This document shows, one piece after another, positions 1 through 8,985 of a DNA stretch of 14,560 nt (the first letter of the stretch is position 1; each line of letters starts with the position of its first letter). Source of the stretch: Candidatus Brocadiaceae bacterium (lineage in GTDB: Bacteria; Planctomycetota; Brocadiia; SM23-32). Made by a program: the position numbers and the translations under genes. The stretch spans positions 1 to 14,560 of the forward strand of contig PUNP01000001.1 of the NCBI GenBank assembly GCA_003551785.1, read 5' to 3'. A model generated the notes under the pieces. It was given only the letters and a program-made list of their open reading frames with translations, searched no databases and had not been told where the DNA came from.

Positions 1-65
1 ATAGTCAATACGGCTATAACAGCCAGACAAAGGGCCATGGCCTGTCCCGATCGTTCATTTGTCAT
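1..65 (-). CDS. Start of a GspK-like minor pseudopilin gene (truncated by window edge)
   Basis: The minus strand reads MTNERSGQAMALCLAVIAVLT and then runs off the window. A short polar leader followed by a hydrophobic helix is what a pseudopilin or similar inner-membrane anchor looks like. The helix lacks the Glu at +5 that most pseudopilins have, and absence of that Glu is typical of GspK. It starts 17 bases after the stop of a GspJ-like gene, which in turn follows a GspI-like domain. That is the canonical I-J-K order of the type II secretion pseudopilus tip. No Shine-Dalgarno sequence is obvious, so translation may be coupled to the upstream gene. Only 21 codons are visible, so the identity rests mainly on context; a TadE/PilX-like protein is an alternative. 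Confidence 0.5.
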   Translation of the reverse strand, partial: MTNERSGQAMALCLAVIAVLT

Positions 66-82
66 TTTTTTAGGAAATATAA

Positions 83-796
83 TCATCGAAATCGTATCAC
101 CCGCCCATAATCGACATTAACTACCGATCTAAAAGATTCTAATTCCAAGGGTTGCCCTTTCGCCGAAACCCTTACCCAAACGCTTAACTCCACGGCTTGT
201 GGCGGATGCCGCTTTCCCCAACCCCGTTCCCATAGATCCTCCCCATTTTCTTCCAGGAAACGGGCCTGGAACCCCAAGACATGCTTACTCACGAGTTCCC
301 AATCACCCTCATTAACACGTTCATTAACATCGATTTGACGCCTGAACATACCATATAATTGCCTTTCATCATCATATTTAACGGTATATTCCATGATAAA
401 AGGCTCTGTTTCACTATTTTCCGAATCGGTGAATAAACGCGGTATTCGGATGATATCAGCAGGTAAAACTCTACCAGGAAAAAAAGACTCCGTTTTTTGC
501 GAAAAGATCACGTCATCCGGAAACTCTACCTGTCCCATCTCCGCGGAAAGGCTAAAACCGTTATCCATCTCGCTCGCCTTACGGTACGGAGCTATCCGGA
601 TTAATGCCGCTAAGCGATCAACAGTATTCCACCCTTGCCTGGTCCCGAGCAGCAAATGCTGATGTTCGGCAGCAGTCGACGGGACAGAATAAAGTATATT
701 ATAGGCACCGGAAAAGACCACTCCCAACAAAAGTATTCCCACCAATATCTCTATTAAAGTGAATCGATGGGGTAATCCTTTGTCATTCTTCGTCAT
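83..796 (-). CDS. GspJ-like type II secretion minor pseudopilin
   Basis: This 237-residue protein begins with a type IV prepilin signal: leader MTKNDKGLPHR, then FTLIE (residues 12-16), then a hydrophobic helix to about residue 35. Glu16 is the conserved +5 residue for methylation and assembly. The residue before the predicted cleavage point is Arg11, not the usual Gly. After cleavage the N-terminal helix would anchor the protein in the inner membrane with the globular part in the periplasm, as in the GspI-J-K tip complex. The C-terminal part (about 140-237) resembles the beta-rich region of GspJ in length and character but shows no catalytic motif. The start ATG overlaps the end of the upstream gene by 14 bases and has a GAGGGA Shine-Dalgarno sequence 7 bases upstream, indicating translational coupling. 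GspJ is inferred from order and length; a generic prepilin-type protein is the fallback. Confidence 0.75.
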   Translation of the reverse strand: MTKNDKGLPHRFTLIEILVGILLLGVVFSGAYNILYSVPSTAAEHQHLLLGTRQGWNTVDRLAALIRIAPYRKASEMDNGFSLSAEMGQVEFPDDVIFSQKTESFFPGRVLPADIIRIPRLFTDSENSETEPFIMEYTVKYDDERQLYGMFRRQIDVNERVNEGDWELVSKHVLGFQARFLEENGEDLWERGWGKRHPPQAVELSVWVRVSAKGQPLELESFRSVVNVDYGRVIRFR

Positions 797-1886
797 TGAT
801 GGTTCCCTCTTTTATTATTTTGTCCGGAACGGCAAGTAAAGTCTCCAGGACATAATTTTCAGCAAACTGAGTTCGGCCGGGGCGACGCCAGTAAACGCTC
901 ACTTTAACACTCTTCAGTCCCGGTTGCAAGCCGTAATCATTGAATTGCCAAAGCCATCGGAAGGCATCATAATTTTCAACATGCAATTTTCTTAGATTAT
1001 GGTGTTCATCTTTAGGATAGGATTCCGCAGCATACGCTTGCCAATCCTCTAAATTATCCCTGTTCCTGATAATCTCCTGCATTTTACCCTCGGCGAGTAA
1101 GGCAGCATTTAATCGAAGATACGTTTGCCCCACCTGCTCAATCCCTGCAATTGAAAACCGAACAAGCAAACTCATCGCCACCGCCAAAACAGCTATAGCA
1201 ATTAAACTTTCAACAAGCACGGCTGGAGAGTTAAAACGGACGGCTTGAGCATTTTGATTATCAGCATAGAAATCACATAAATGACTAACACCACAGTTTT
1301 CACAATCCGGTTTCCTGCTTTTACAGACATTCCTGCCATGCTCACCTATCACTAAAGCAGCTTGGGAATGTTTACCTTTAGGAATAGCTTCACAAAGCTC
1401 TTTCTCAATTTTATCCGGATTCCTATCACTCGCAAGGCCCAATCTCAATGACACTCTCTTTACATGTGTATCGACAGGAATGGCATCTTCACTGTAAACA
1501 TTAGCAAGGACAACATTAGCCGTTTTCCGCCCGACACCGGGCAACGCTGTCAAGCTTTTCATGTCACGTGGCACATCACCATCGAATTTGTCGATCAGAG
1601 CGCGACAAACATTCTGCACACTTTTTGTTTTCTGTCTGAAAAAGCCTGTAGGACGCAAGATTTTGTGCAATTGCTCCGCTTCCGCGCTTGCAATATCTTC
1701 AATCGAGGGGAATGCCTCCCAAAGCTTGGGCGTAACTTCATTCACTTTGGCATCGGTACATTGAGCGGCAAGAATCGTAGCGATCAGCAGTTGGACAGGG
1801 GAATTGTATTTGAGGTGTATATCGGCTTGCGGATACATAACAGCAAGCTTATCAATAATTTTGACGGCCTCTTTTTCTTTTTTCAT
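783..1886 (-). CDS. nth: Endonuclease III fused to a GspI-like pseudopilin
   Basis: The 367-residue frame has two unrelated parts. Residues 1-204 are a complete endonuclease III, the bifunctional glycosylase/AP lyase that removes oxidised pyrimidines. It has the helix-hairpin-helix LPGVGRKTA (115-123) with catalytic Lys121, catalytic Asp139 in VDTH, and the 4Fe-4S ligands Cys188-X6-Cys195-X2-Cys198-X5-Cys204. Residues about 219-367 are a GspI-like pseudopilin: AVLVESLIAIAVLA with Glu226 at +5, then a LAEGKMQEI segment typical of GspI, then a soluble domain. The next gene is GspJ-like, so a GspI here is expected. There is no in-frame ATG between the halves. An out-of-frame ATG at 1252 and a T4 run at 1233-1236 suggest that two overlapping genes (218 and about 156 residues) were joined by loss of one T, by mutation or sequencing error. 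If real, prepilin peptidase would release the Nth half as a very long leader. Confidence 0.9.
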   Translation of the reverse strand: MKKEKEAVKIIDKLAVMYPQADIHLKYNSPVQLLIATILAAQCTDAKVNEVTPKLWEAFPSIEDIASAEAEQLHKILRPTGFFRQKTKSVQNVCRALIDKFDGDVPRDMKSLTALPGVGRKTANVVLANVYSEDAIPVDTHVKRVSLRLGLASDRNPDKIEKELCEAIPKGKHSQAALVIGEHGRNVCKSRKPDCENCGVSHLCDFYADNQNAQAVRFNSPAVLVESLIAIAVLAVAMSLLVRFSIAGIEQVGQTYLRLNAALLAEGKMQEIIRNRDNLEDWQAYAAESYPKDEHHNLRKLHVENYDAFRWLWQFNDYGLQPGLKSVKVSVYWRRPGRTQFAENYVLETLLAVPDKIIKEGTINDEE

Positions 1887-1899
1887 TATGACGTACTCA

Positions 1900-2724
1900 T
1901 TACTGAAAAATCATTCCGGCATATCCTACAACGTAATCACCGCGCCCATGCGGTGAATCAGCGCTTGTAGCTCTCATGACCAGTTCGGCTTTGCCCTCTC
2001 CTCTTAACTTTACGGTCTCCATCATAATAGCAGCCGGCAAAGCTCCACACATCGTGATGTTTTTAGAACCACAGACATTTAAAAGACCTATCGAATCGAG
2101 TTTCTGCATTTCAGAAATAGCGATCGTATCATTCTCATTGACTACATCTTCGGCCCCTGGCCCTTGTTCATGAGACATATCACTGCTGGCTACGACAAGT
2201 GCGTCGTCCAGACTATTGTTTTTCAGGCAATCCGTTATCTGAGTCGCAGTTTGAAGGATATCTATTTTAGAAGCACTCCCACCAACACAAATTGCGGCTA
2301 TTTCGATATCGGGACGATGATATTGCAAGAAAGGGAGCACAACTTCGCCTGAATGCTCGGGCAGATGCATACGATTTTCTTCTTTCACATAATTAATACC
2401 CGATAAAGCATTCGTAAGTTCACTGTGCACCTTTACATCCCCAAAGGGAGTCTGCCAGCTGCTGCCGCCCCACAAAGCTAAAGGCGGGTCGTAATAATTG
2501 TGGCTGGGACTCAATATAAGCGCAACTTGTGGTATGGCTGTACGGGCAAAAACTTCGCCGGCCACTTTTCCCGAAAAAACATACCCCGCATGAGGACAAA
2601 GAACTCCCTTTGCCTCAATTTTTTCAGGATCCGGAATATCTGGAGAATTCCGTTCTATTTCATTACGTAACTCAAGAGAATCTGCGGGATAGAACTGCCC
2701 TGCTACTGCCGGTTTACGTTTCAT
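1900..2724 (-). CDS. amrB: AmmeMemoRadiSam system protein B (MEMO1 family)
   Basis: This is a full-length MEMO1-family protein of 274 residues. Family hallmarks are the N-terminal KPAVAGQFYP (residues 4-13), PHAGY (44-48), SPSHN (72-76), EHSGEVVLPFL (123-133), SSDMSH (180-185) and MCGALP (225-230). His45, His75 and Cys226 match the proposed metal-site residues of human MEMO1. The fold is related to class III extradiol dioxygenases, but the biochemical role of the bacterial protein is uncertain. The name comes from its common association with an AMMECR1 protein and a radical-SAM enzyme, neither of which is visible here. It lies between a membrane-anchored hypothetical gene and the nth fusion, with short gaps on both sides, so it is co-transcribed. 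The start ATG has a strong GGAGG Shine-Dalgarno sequence. Confidence 0.93.
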   Translation of the reverse strand: MKRKPAVAGQFYPADSLELRNEIERNSPDIPDPEKIEAKGVLCPHAGYVFSGKVAGEVFARTAIPQVALILSPSHNYYDPPLALWGGSSWQTPFGDVKVHSELTNALSGINYVKEENRMHLPEHSGEVVLPFLQYHRPDIEIAAICVGGSASKIDILQTATQITDCLKNNSLDDALVVASSDMSHEQGPGAEDVVNENDTIAISEMQKLDSIGLLNVCGSKNITMCGALPAAIMMETVKLRGEGKAELVMRATSADSPHGRGDYVVGYAGMIFQ

Positions 2725-2743
2725 AAGAAAACCTCCAAAGAAA

Positions 2744-3322
2744 CTACAAGTCTCTTAATCCAATAGGTTTGCCTAATATTTCCGACATAACAACGGCCTT
2801 CTGAAGTTCGTTTTTACCCGCCCCTCCGATACTGTCGAAAACGCTTTTAGAAGAACTTAATTGCGGGGAAGTAGAATAGGCAGACACTGCAGGTGCCTTT
2901 TTACGGCGTTGTTTTTGGGGTTTCTTCTGAGCAGCCGTCTTCGTTGTTTTTTGCTTTTCCAGTTCTTGCCGCTGTTGGCGTTTTTGCTCCTGCGCCAATC
3001 TCTGCTGCCTTTCTCTTTCACGCTTAAGCCGTTCAGCCCCGACATCTGTTTTATGGTATTGCTGTGATTGGCTTTTAGGATAAGGGCTTGATTGTGTGGC
3101 CTCACTTTTATTCGTCTGCGCCTGGCCCTTAATCTGCTGCAGAAACTGCTTAATTTCCTCTTGCGGAGCAGAGTAAGAAGAAGACGATGAGCGGGCGGTG
3201 CGATGATCAGCTTGCTCTTCACCTGACTCCGTCTTTTCGGCAAATTGTTTAATAAAATAATTAAAAAGCGAGATCAGGCCAAAAATAATTCCGAAAATTA
3301 TTAAGGTGACCAGTTCTTCCAT
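2744..3322 (-). CDS. Membrane-anchored, Q/K/R-rich hypothetical protein
   Basis: The 192-residue protein has one N-terminal membrane helix (about residues 5-25, LVTLIIFGIIFGLISLFNYF). A long low-complexity region rich in Gln, Lys, Arg and Ser follows (about 30-155), with a probable charged coiled coil around 95-125. It ends in a conserved-looking tail, LQKAVVMSEILGKPIGLRDL (173-192). From memory, short proteins with this layout and an AVV-x-SEILG-x-P tail occur in planctomycete and lentisphaeral genomes and are uncharacterised; this is recall, not a search. It is the first gene of the operon leading to amrB and the pseudopilins. The start has a GGGGA ribosome-binding site 8 bases upstream. 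An overlapping 128-residue frame (2857-3243) on the same strand is a by-product of repetitive codons. No function can be assigned. Confidence 0.75.
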   Translation of the reverse strand: MEELVTLIIFGIIFGLISLFNYFIKQFAEKTESGEEQADHRTARSSSSSYSAPQEEIKQFLQQIKGQAQTNKSEATQSSPYPKSQSQQYHKTDVGAERLKRERERQQRLAQEQKRQQRQELEKQKTTKTAAQKKPQKQRRKKAPAVSAYSTSPQLSSSKSVFDSIGGAGKNELQKAVVMSEILGKPIGLRDL

Positions 3323-3370
3323 AATGAGTTCCCCGGTGTAAAATTATATTTCAAAGACATCTTCAATACT

Positions 3371-3399
3371 ATTATACCACACAATCTTTTCAATGGAAA
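3371..3399 (-). promoter_or_regulatory. Extended -10 promoter for the hypothetical-amrB-nth operon
   Basis: On the minus strand there is a perfect TATAAT (+ strand 3371-3376) preceded by TGG, which makes an extended -10 element. A weak -35, TTTCCA (3394-3399), lies 17 bases upstream. The predicted start is about 40 bases before the ATG at 3322. Confidence 0.65.
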
Positions 3400-3437
3400 A
3401 CAGATATTTGCATCTATTAAAGCAGAGGTCAGGAACG

Positions 3438-3466
3438 CATAGCACGGGCAGCGAGCCCGTGCTATG
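3438..3466. repeat. Perfect 12-bp palindromic hairpin 3' of leuB
   Basis: CATAGCACGGGC and GCCCGTGCTATG form a perfect 12-bp stem around the loop AGCGA. It lies 33 bases beyond the leuB stop. No T tract follows on the minus strand, so it is not a classical intrinsic terminator. It may still limit read-through or protect the mRNA 3' end. The stem contains ATAGCACG, also present in the other palindromic repeats of this window. Confidence 0.7.
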
Positions 3467-3498
3467 GGTAACTTCACATCTGTCCACCAACCAAACAT

Positions 3499-4557
3499 TT
3501 AGAACTTAGCAAGCGCTTCCACAACCAAATCCCCTACCTCGGAAGTCGAATAACCCATTCGGCCCGCCGATAAACTATCCAGTCTATTTGCCGTCACGTC
3601 CATAACAGCATTTTCAATTTTATTCGCCGCCTGACTCTCTCCCAGTTCATCAAGGAGCATAGCGGCGGAACAGATAGCTGCTAATGGATTTATCTTACCC
3701 TGGCCGGTATATTTCGGCGCACTGCCACCGATAGGTTCGAACATCGAAACGCCCTCGGGGTTAATATTGCCGCCCGCGGCTATACCCATACCCCCCTGAA
3801 TCATAGCACCCAGGTCGGTAATGATATCACCGAACATATTCGGCGTGACAATCACATCAAACCATTCAGGATTTTTCACCATCCACATGCACGTAGCATC
3901 CACATGTGCATAGTCACGCTCAATATCCGGGTATTCCTCTCCAACTTCATTGAAAACCCGCCACCACAGATCATGCGCATAGGTCAGGACATTGGTTTTC
4001 GCGCACAAAGTCAGTTGTTTGCGGTCATTGCGTTTGCGACAGTATTCAAATGCGTAACGAATGCAGCGTTCCACACCGAATCGGGTATTAACCATTTCCT
4101 GCACGGCAACTTCGTTCGGTGTGTTTTTGTAAACAAACCCGCCTGTGCCGCAGTACAACCCTTCATTATTTTCGCGCACTACGACGAAATCAATGTCTTC
4201 TGGGCCTTTACCGGCAAGAGGACATTCCACACCCGGGTAAAGCTTAACAGGCCGAAGGTTGATATATTGCTGAAGTTCGAAACGCAGACTCAGCAAAAGA
4301 CCTTTCTCAAGTATGCCCGGCTTGACATCAGGATGGCCGATAGCGCCAAGAAAAATGCAATCGTAATCCCGCAACTCGTCTACAGCCCCTTCCGGCAAAA
4401 CCTCACCGGTTTTGAGGTAGCGCTCGCCACCGAAATCGTAGGAAGTCGTTTCGTATTCAATCCCCTCCATTTCACATATTGCATCCATCACTTTAAGACC
4501 TTCATCTACAACTTCGGGGCCGGTTCCGTCCCCGGGCAATACAGCAATCTTATACAT
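3499..4557 (-). CDS. leuB: 3-isopropylmalate dehydrogenase-type beta-decarboxylating dehydrogenase
   Basis: This 352-residue protein belongs to the isopropylmalate/isocitrate dehydrogenase family, which oxidises and decarboxylates 2-hydroxy acids using Mg2+ and NAD(P)+. Visible elements are the start [10 protein letters not shown] (7-16), the substrate-binding Arg92 and Arg102 in LRF...NLRP, Arg128 and Tyr135 in [10 protein letters not shown], Lys187 in KTNV, the metal ligands Asp220, Asp244 and Asp248 ([10 protein letters not shown]), and GSAP (278-281). ERGLLL-LRFEL-like text and overall length resemble actinobacterial-type LeuB, so leucine synthesis is the best call. After GSAP the residues are Lys282-Tyr283, as in NADP-dependent isocitrate dehydrogenase, where LeuB normally has Asp-Ile; NADP use or another substrate such as tartrate is therefore possible. 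It stands alone, with its own promoter and an AGAGGT ribosome-binding site. No other leucine genes are nearby. Confidence 0.8.
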   Translation of the reverse strand: MYKIAVLPGDGTGPEVVDEGLKVMDAICEMEGIEYETTSYDFGGERYLKTGEVLPEGAVDELRDYDCIFLGAIGHPDVKPGILEKGLLLSLRFELQQYINLRPVKLYPGVECPLAGKGPEDIDFVVVRENNEGLYCGTGGFVYKNTPNEVAVQEMVNTRFGVERCIRYAFEYCRKRNDRKQLTLCAKTNVLTYAHDLWWRVFNEVGEEYPDIERDYAHVDATCMWMVKNPEWFDVIVTPNMFGDIITDLGAMIQGGMGIAAGGNINPEGVSMFEPIGGSAPKYTGQGKINPLAAICSAAMLLDELGESQAANKIENAVMDVTANRLDSLSAGRMGYSTSEVGDLVVEALAKF

Positions 4558-4635
4558 AATAAAATACCTCTTTCTACTACGTTTAAATTGAATTAAAAAG
4601 GAGTTTTAAAACCCCGTAACAAATAAATCAATATA

Positions 4636-4664
4636 AGAATAACAGCCTATATCAAAAATGTCAA
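4636..4664 (-). promoter_or_regulatory. Candidate promoter for leuB
   Basis: The minus strand has a perfect -35 TTGACA (+ strand 4659-4664), a 17-base spacer and a -10 TATTCT (4636-4641, four of six consensus bases). The transcript would start about 70 bases before the leuB ATG. No leader-peptide gene with Leu codons was seen in the leader. Confidence 0.5.
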
Positions 4665-4700
4665 ATGATAAATTACTCATACTTGTAGAACACCTCCGTA

Positions 4701-4724
4701 TTTTCAGAGAATACGCTCTGAAAA
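4701..4724. repeat. 9-bp inverted repeat upstream of leuB
   Basis: TTTTCAGAG and CTCTGAAAA form a perfect 9-bp stem around AATACG. It lies just upstream of the leuB -35 on the minus strand. It could be an operator or a bidirectional terminator-like hairpin: each arm ends in an A/T tetrad. Confidence 0.45.
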
Positions 4725-4934
4725 TCGTACACATCTTTTTTTGCTTGCAACAGGAAAAGGCAATAATGAGCAGATTCCGCAATTTTAAGTGCAACCGTGT
4801 CCTGCCAGGCGCATTTATTTTTGTCCCATTTATTACCTGGTTAAAACCAAGGGTTACCTAATCCCGCCCCGTTGGGACGAAAACATGAACGTGCCCCGAG
4901 CGGGCAAAGTCGGTAGTTTAGGTTTCAAACCGAG

Positions 4935-5081
4935 GGCTTGGCCGAAAAGGTGCAACAGAAGCTGCATAGTCAGACAAGGATGCAATCCATTCGTATAGCA
5001 CGCATCACTGTGTGTACTGGACGGGCTGGGATGCCTTTCCTACTTTTCGGCCTGTAGCATTTTCGGCCTTTTCGGCAAAGC
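4935..5081 (+). repeat. Palindromic MITE-like element, copy 2 (after katG)
   Basis: The left terminal repeat GGCTTGGCCGAAAAGG (4935-4950) is mirrored by CCTTTTCGGCAAAGC (5067-5081). The first 23 bases are identical to the end of the copy at 9119-9243 read on its minus strand. TCGTATAGCACGCATC and TGGAC-GGC blocks in the middle also match. It is more diverged than the other copy. It ends 4 bases from the katG stop codon. It encodes nothing and is too short for a transposase. Confidence 0.75.
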
Positions 5082-5085
5082 GCCA

Positions 5086-7293
<2,208 letters not shown>

Positions 7294-7429
7294 TTATATA
7301 GAAGTTTAACTGTAAATCCTCTATGAACAACGTCCCCGCGGAAGCGTAGCATTCGCGATGATAATATGCGAAAGTGATGCGCGTTTTCCCGGCAACGGCA
7401 AACGGAGATAACAATCTTACGCAGTTTTA

Positions 7430-7452
7430 ACAATAATGTTTATTACTATTGT
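7430..7452. promoter_or_regulatory. Imperfect dyad overlapping the katG -10 (possible peroxide/iron regulator site)
   Basis: ACAATAATG (7430-7438) and TACTATTGT (7444-7452) form half-sites matching at seven of nine positions around a 5-base centre. The dyad covers part of the -10 and the predicted start. An AT-rich dyad at this place suits a PerR/Fur-type repressor, the usual class controlling katG, but it does not match a textbook box exactly. Confidence 0.45.
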
Positions 7453-7477
7453 ACAATATTCACTTGTGACATGTCAA
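7448..7477 (-). promoter_or_regulatory. Promoter for katG
   Basis: The minus strand has TTGACA (+ strand 7472-7477), an 18-base spacer and TACAAT (7448-7453). The -35 is perfect and the -10 has one mismatch. The leader is about 160 bases, and I saw no known riboswitch in it. Confidence 0.65.
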
Positions 7478-7582
7478 TCCAATAAACGTTTTTGGTCAAT
7501 ATGCGCACGTCGACACTTCTCTCGACGCCCGGTGCATAGAATGCTCTGCTGCATTTACCCGCAGGACGAATTCGATAATTCT

Positions 7583-8245
7583 CTATTTAATCCTTCCGTT
7601 GCTAAGGCACACACTGCCGGAACAGAGCCTTTCGGCAAACTCCTTTTCATGCGATACGAGGACGAAAGATAAAGGCTGTGCTTCCAGTATCGAGGCAATC
7701 CTTTCCCGCACATCTTCATCCAGACCGGCCGTCGGTTCGTCCAGAAGCAGCACTTCCGGCTCCATCGCCAGCACTGTCGCCAGCGATACAAGGCGCTTCT
7801 CTCCACCCGAAAGCCTGTAAGTAATCCTGTCCTCATACCCCCCCAAACCCAGCATATCCAGCGTACTGCGCGCAATATCGGCCGATTCACGGCTCGAGTG
7901 CCCCAAGTTACGCGGCCCAAAGGCCACATCCTCCAGAACCGTCGCACAGAAAAGTTGATCCTCGGGGTCCTGAAACACCAGCCCCGCACGCCGGCGCACC
8001 TCGAGAAAATCACTCTCCTTTTCCCGTGGGGCGCCGAACGCTTCAATACGGCCCCTGGCGGGCTTCAAAAGCCCAATAAGCAGATGAAGGAACGTGGTCT
8101 TTCCGCTACCGTTAGCTCCATCAAACATAAGCCGGTCGCCGGGACGGAGCACAAAATCCGCATTCTTAATCAGCATACCATCCGAGCCATCTTCGTATGA
8201 AAAACACATTCCCGTGGTCTTTATCAGCGGCTCTACCATATCCAT
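7583..8245 (-). CDS. nikO: ECF nickel/cobalt transporter ATPase (NikO/CbiO)
   Basis: This 220-residue ABC ATPase powers group I ECF metal uptake and sits on the cytoplasmic face. It shows Walker A GANGSGKTT (43-51), a Q-loop FQDPEDQLF (91-99) characteristic of ECF ATPases, signature LSGGEKR (145-151), Walker B VLLLDEP (165-171), D-loop AGLD and switch His199. It is shorter than many CbiO proteins (about 270) because little follows the H-loop. The ATG overlaps the end of nikQ by 13 bases and has AGGA 5 bases upstream, so the two are coupled. Only one ATPase gene is present, implying a homodimer. It is the last gene of the operon; a weak 6-bp hairpin (7508-7527) follows but no clear terminator. 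Confidence 0.93.
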   Translation of the reverse strand: MDMVEPLIKTTGMCFSYEDGSDGMLIKNADFVLRPGDRLMFDGANGSGKTTFLHLLIGLLKPARGRIEAFGAPREKESDFLEVRRRAGLVFQDPEDQLFCATVLEDVAFGPRNLGHSSRESADIARSTLDMLGLGGYEDRITYRLSGGEKRLVSLATVLAMEPEVLLLDEPTAGLDEDVRERIASILEAQPLSFVLVSHEKEFAERLCSGSVCLSNGRIK

Positions 8246-8985
8246 TCAAATCCTGCTATAAGCGAAAAAATGAGCAAACAACCAACACAAAACACCGCAT
8301 CTCTCCCGGCGGACAACCGGTGATGCGGGCGCACGTCCGGAAACGTGCCGTCAAACCCCCGGCACTTCATCGCCGCCAGCACCCGCTCGGAACGGTTAAG
8401 GCTGCTGATGAGCAGCATCCCGACAAGACGCCCGAAAGTTCGGCACGTATGCATATTGAAAGCCGGCCGAAAACACCTGGAGCGCATGCCGCGCCTGAGC
8501 CGGGCATACTGATGATGCAGCACGTCGATATAGCGAACGGTAAATACCAGCAGAAGAATGAGTGTTCGGGGCGCGCCCAGCCGCTGCAGCGCATGGCCCA
8601 GCACGGGTACTTCCATTGTGCTTATCAATGGAGTGATGATCAGCACAATCGCATTAGCACGCAGCGCAATGCTTGCGGCCCGGGCCAGACCATCAAGACT
8701 CACAGGCAGCGGGCCGAAGGATACAGTTTGCCCGCCCATAGTCAGGGCAAACGTAACGATTAGCATGGCAATGAACACATTAAGCGCCGTCAAACGTTTT
8801 ATCAAAGGAACTGCGGGGAGTCTTGTCGCCACGCAAAGGATGAGGCCGAAAACCAGCCCCGCCGCCGATGCCTGGGGCCGCGACACTACCGCCAGCATCA
8901 GGGATATCAATACCGCTGCAATCAGCCTGAACACGGGATCCGTGCGGTGTATAAAAGTATCTCCTGTAAATGTTTCGCATACCAT
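8233..8985 (-). CDS. nikQ: ECF nickel/cobalt transporter transmembrane T component (NikQ/CbiQ)
   Basis: The 250-residue protein has several hydrophobic segments (about 18-75, 85-105, 150-165 and the C-terminal 230-250). The cytoplasmic coupling region has the two Arg-containing motifs typical of CbiQ: RRGMRSR (about 163-169) and ERVLAAMKCRGF (about 199-210). These contact the ATPase dimer. The start ATG has a GAGGTG ribosome-binding site. The gene overlaps nikO downstream, but is separated from nikM upstream by a 259-bp gap filled with hairpins and a repeat element. Transcription probably reads through from the nikL promoter, although the gap could change the ratio of the subunits. Confidence 0.92.
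   Translation of the reverse strand: MVCETFTGDTFIHRTDPVFRLIAAVLISLMLAVVSRPQASAAGLVFGLILCVATRLPAVPLIKRLTALNVFIAMLIVTFALTMGGQTVSFGPLPVSLDGLARAASIALRANAIVLIITPLISTMEVPVLGHALQRLGAPRTLILLLVFTVRYIDVLHHQYARLRRGMRSRCFRPAFNMHTCRTFGRLVGMLLISSLNRSERVLAAMKCRGFDGTFPDVRPHHRLSAGRDAVFCVGCLLIFSLIAGFEWIW

Larger units (their letters stand above)
4558..5085. other. 528-bp non-coding region between katG and leuB
   Basis: No convincing gene is present. Short frames on both strands (up to 69 codons) have no ribosome-binding site and no recognisable protein features. Next to leuB the region holds that gene's leader and promoter. The middle has an AT-rich hairpin (4701-4724) and two small GC-rich dyads near 4862-4915. 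The katG-proximal part is a palindromic repeat element (4935-5081). Confidence 0.7.

Noticed and set aside
2857..3243. 128-codon alternative frame inside the membrane-anchored hypothetical gene
   Set aside because: Arg/Lys/Leu-rich output of repetitive codons; the 192-residue frame has a membrane helix, a ribosome-binding site and a conserved-looking tail.
3904..4596. 230-codon plus-strand frame opposite leuB
   Set aside because: Antisense to a well-conserved enzyme, with low-complexity, non-family-like translation.
4606..4998. Several 60-70 codon frames between katG and leuB
   Set aside because: No ribosome-binding sites, no recognisable features, and they overlap a promoter and a repeat element.
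7508..7527. Hairpin CGTCGA-CACTTCTC-TCGACG after nikO as a terminator
   Set aside because: Only 6 bp with an 8-base loop and no T tract; not convincing as an intrinsic terminator.
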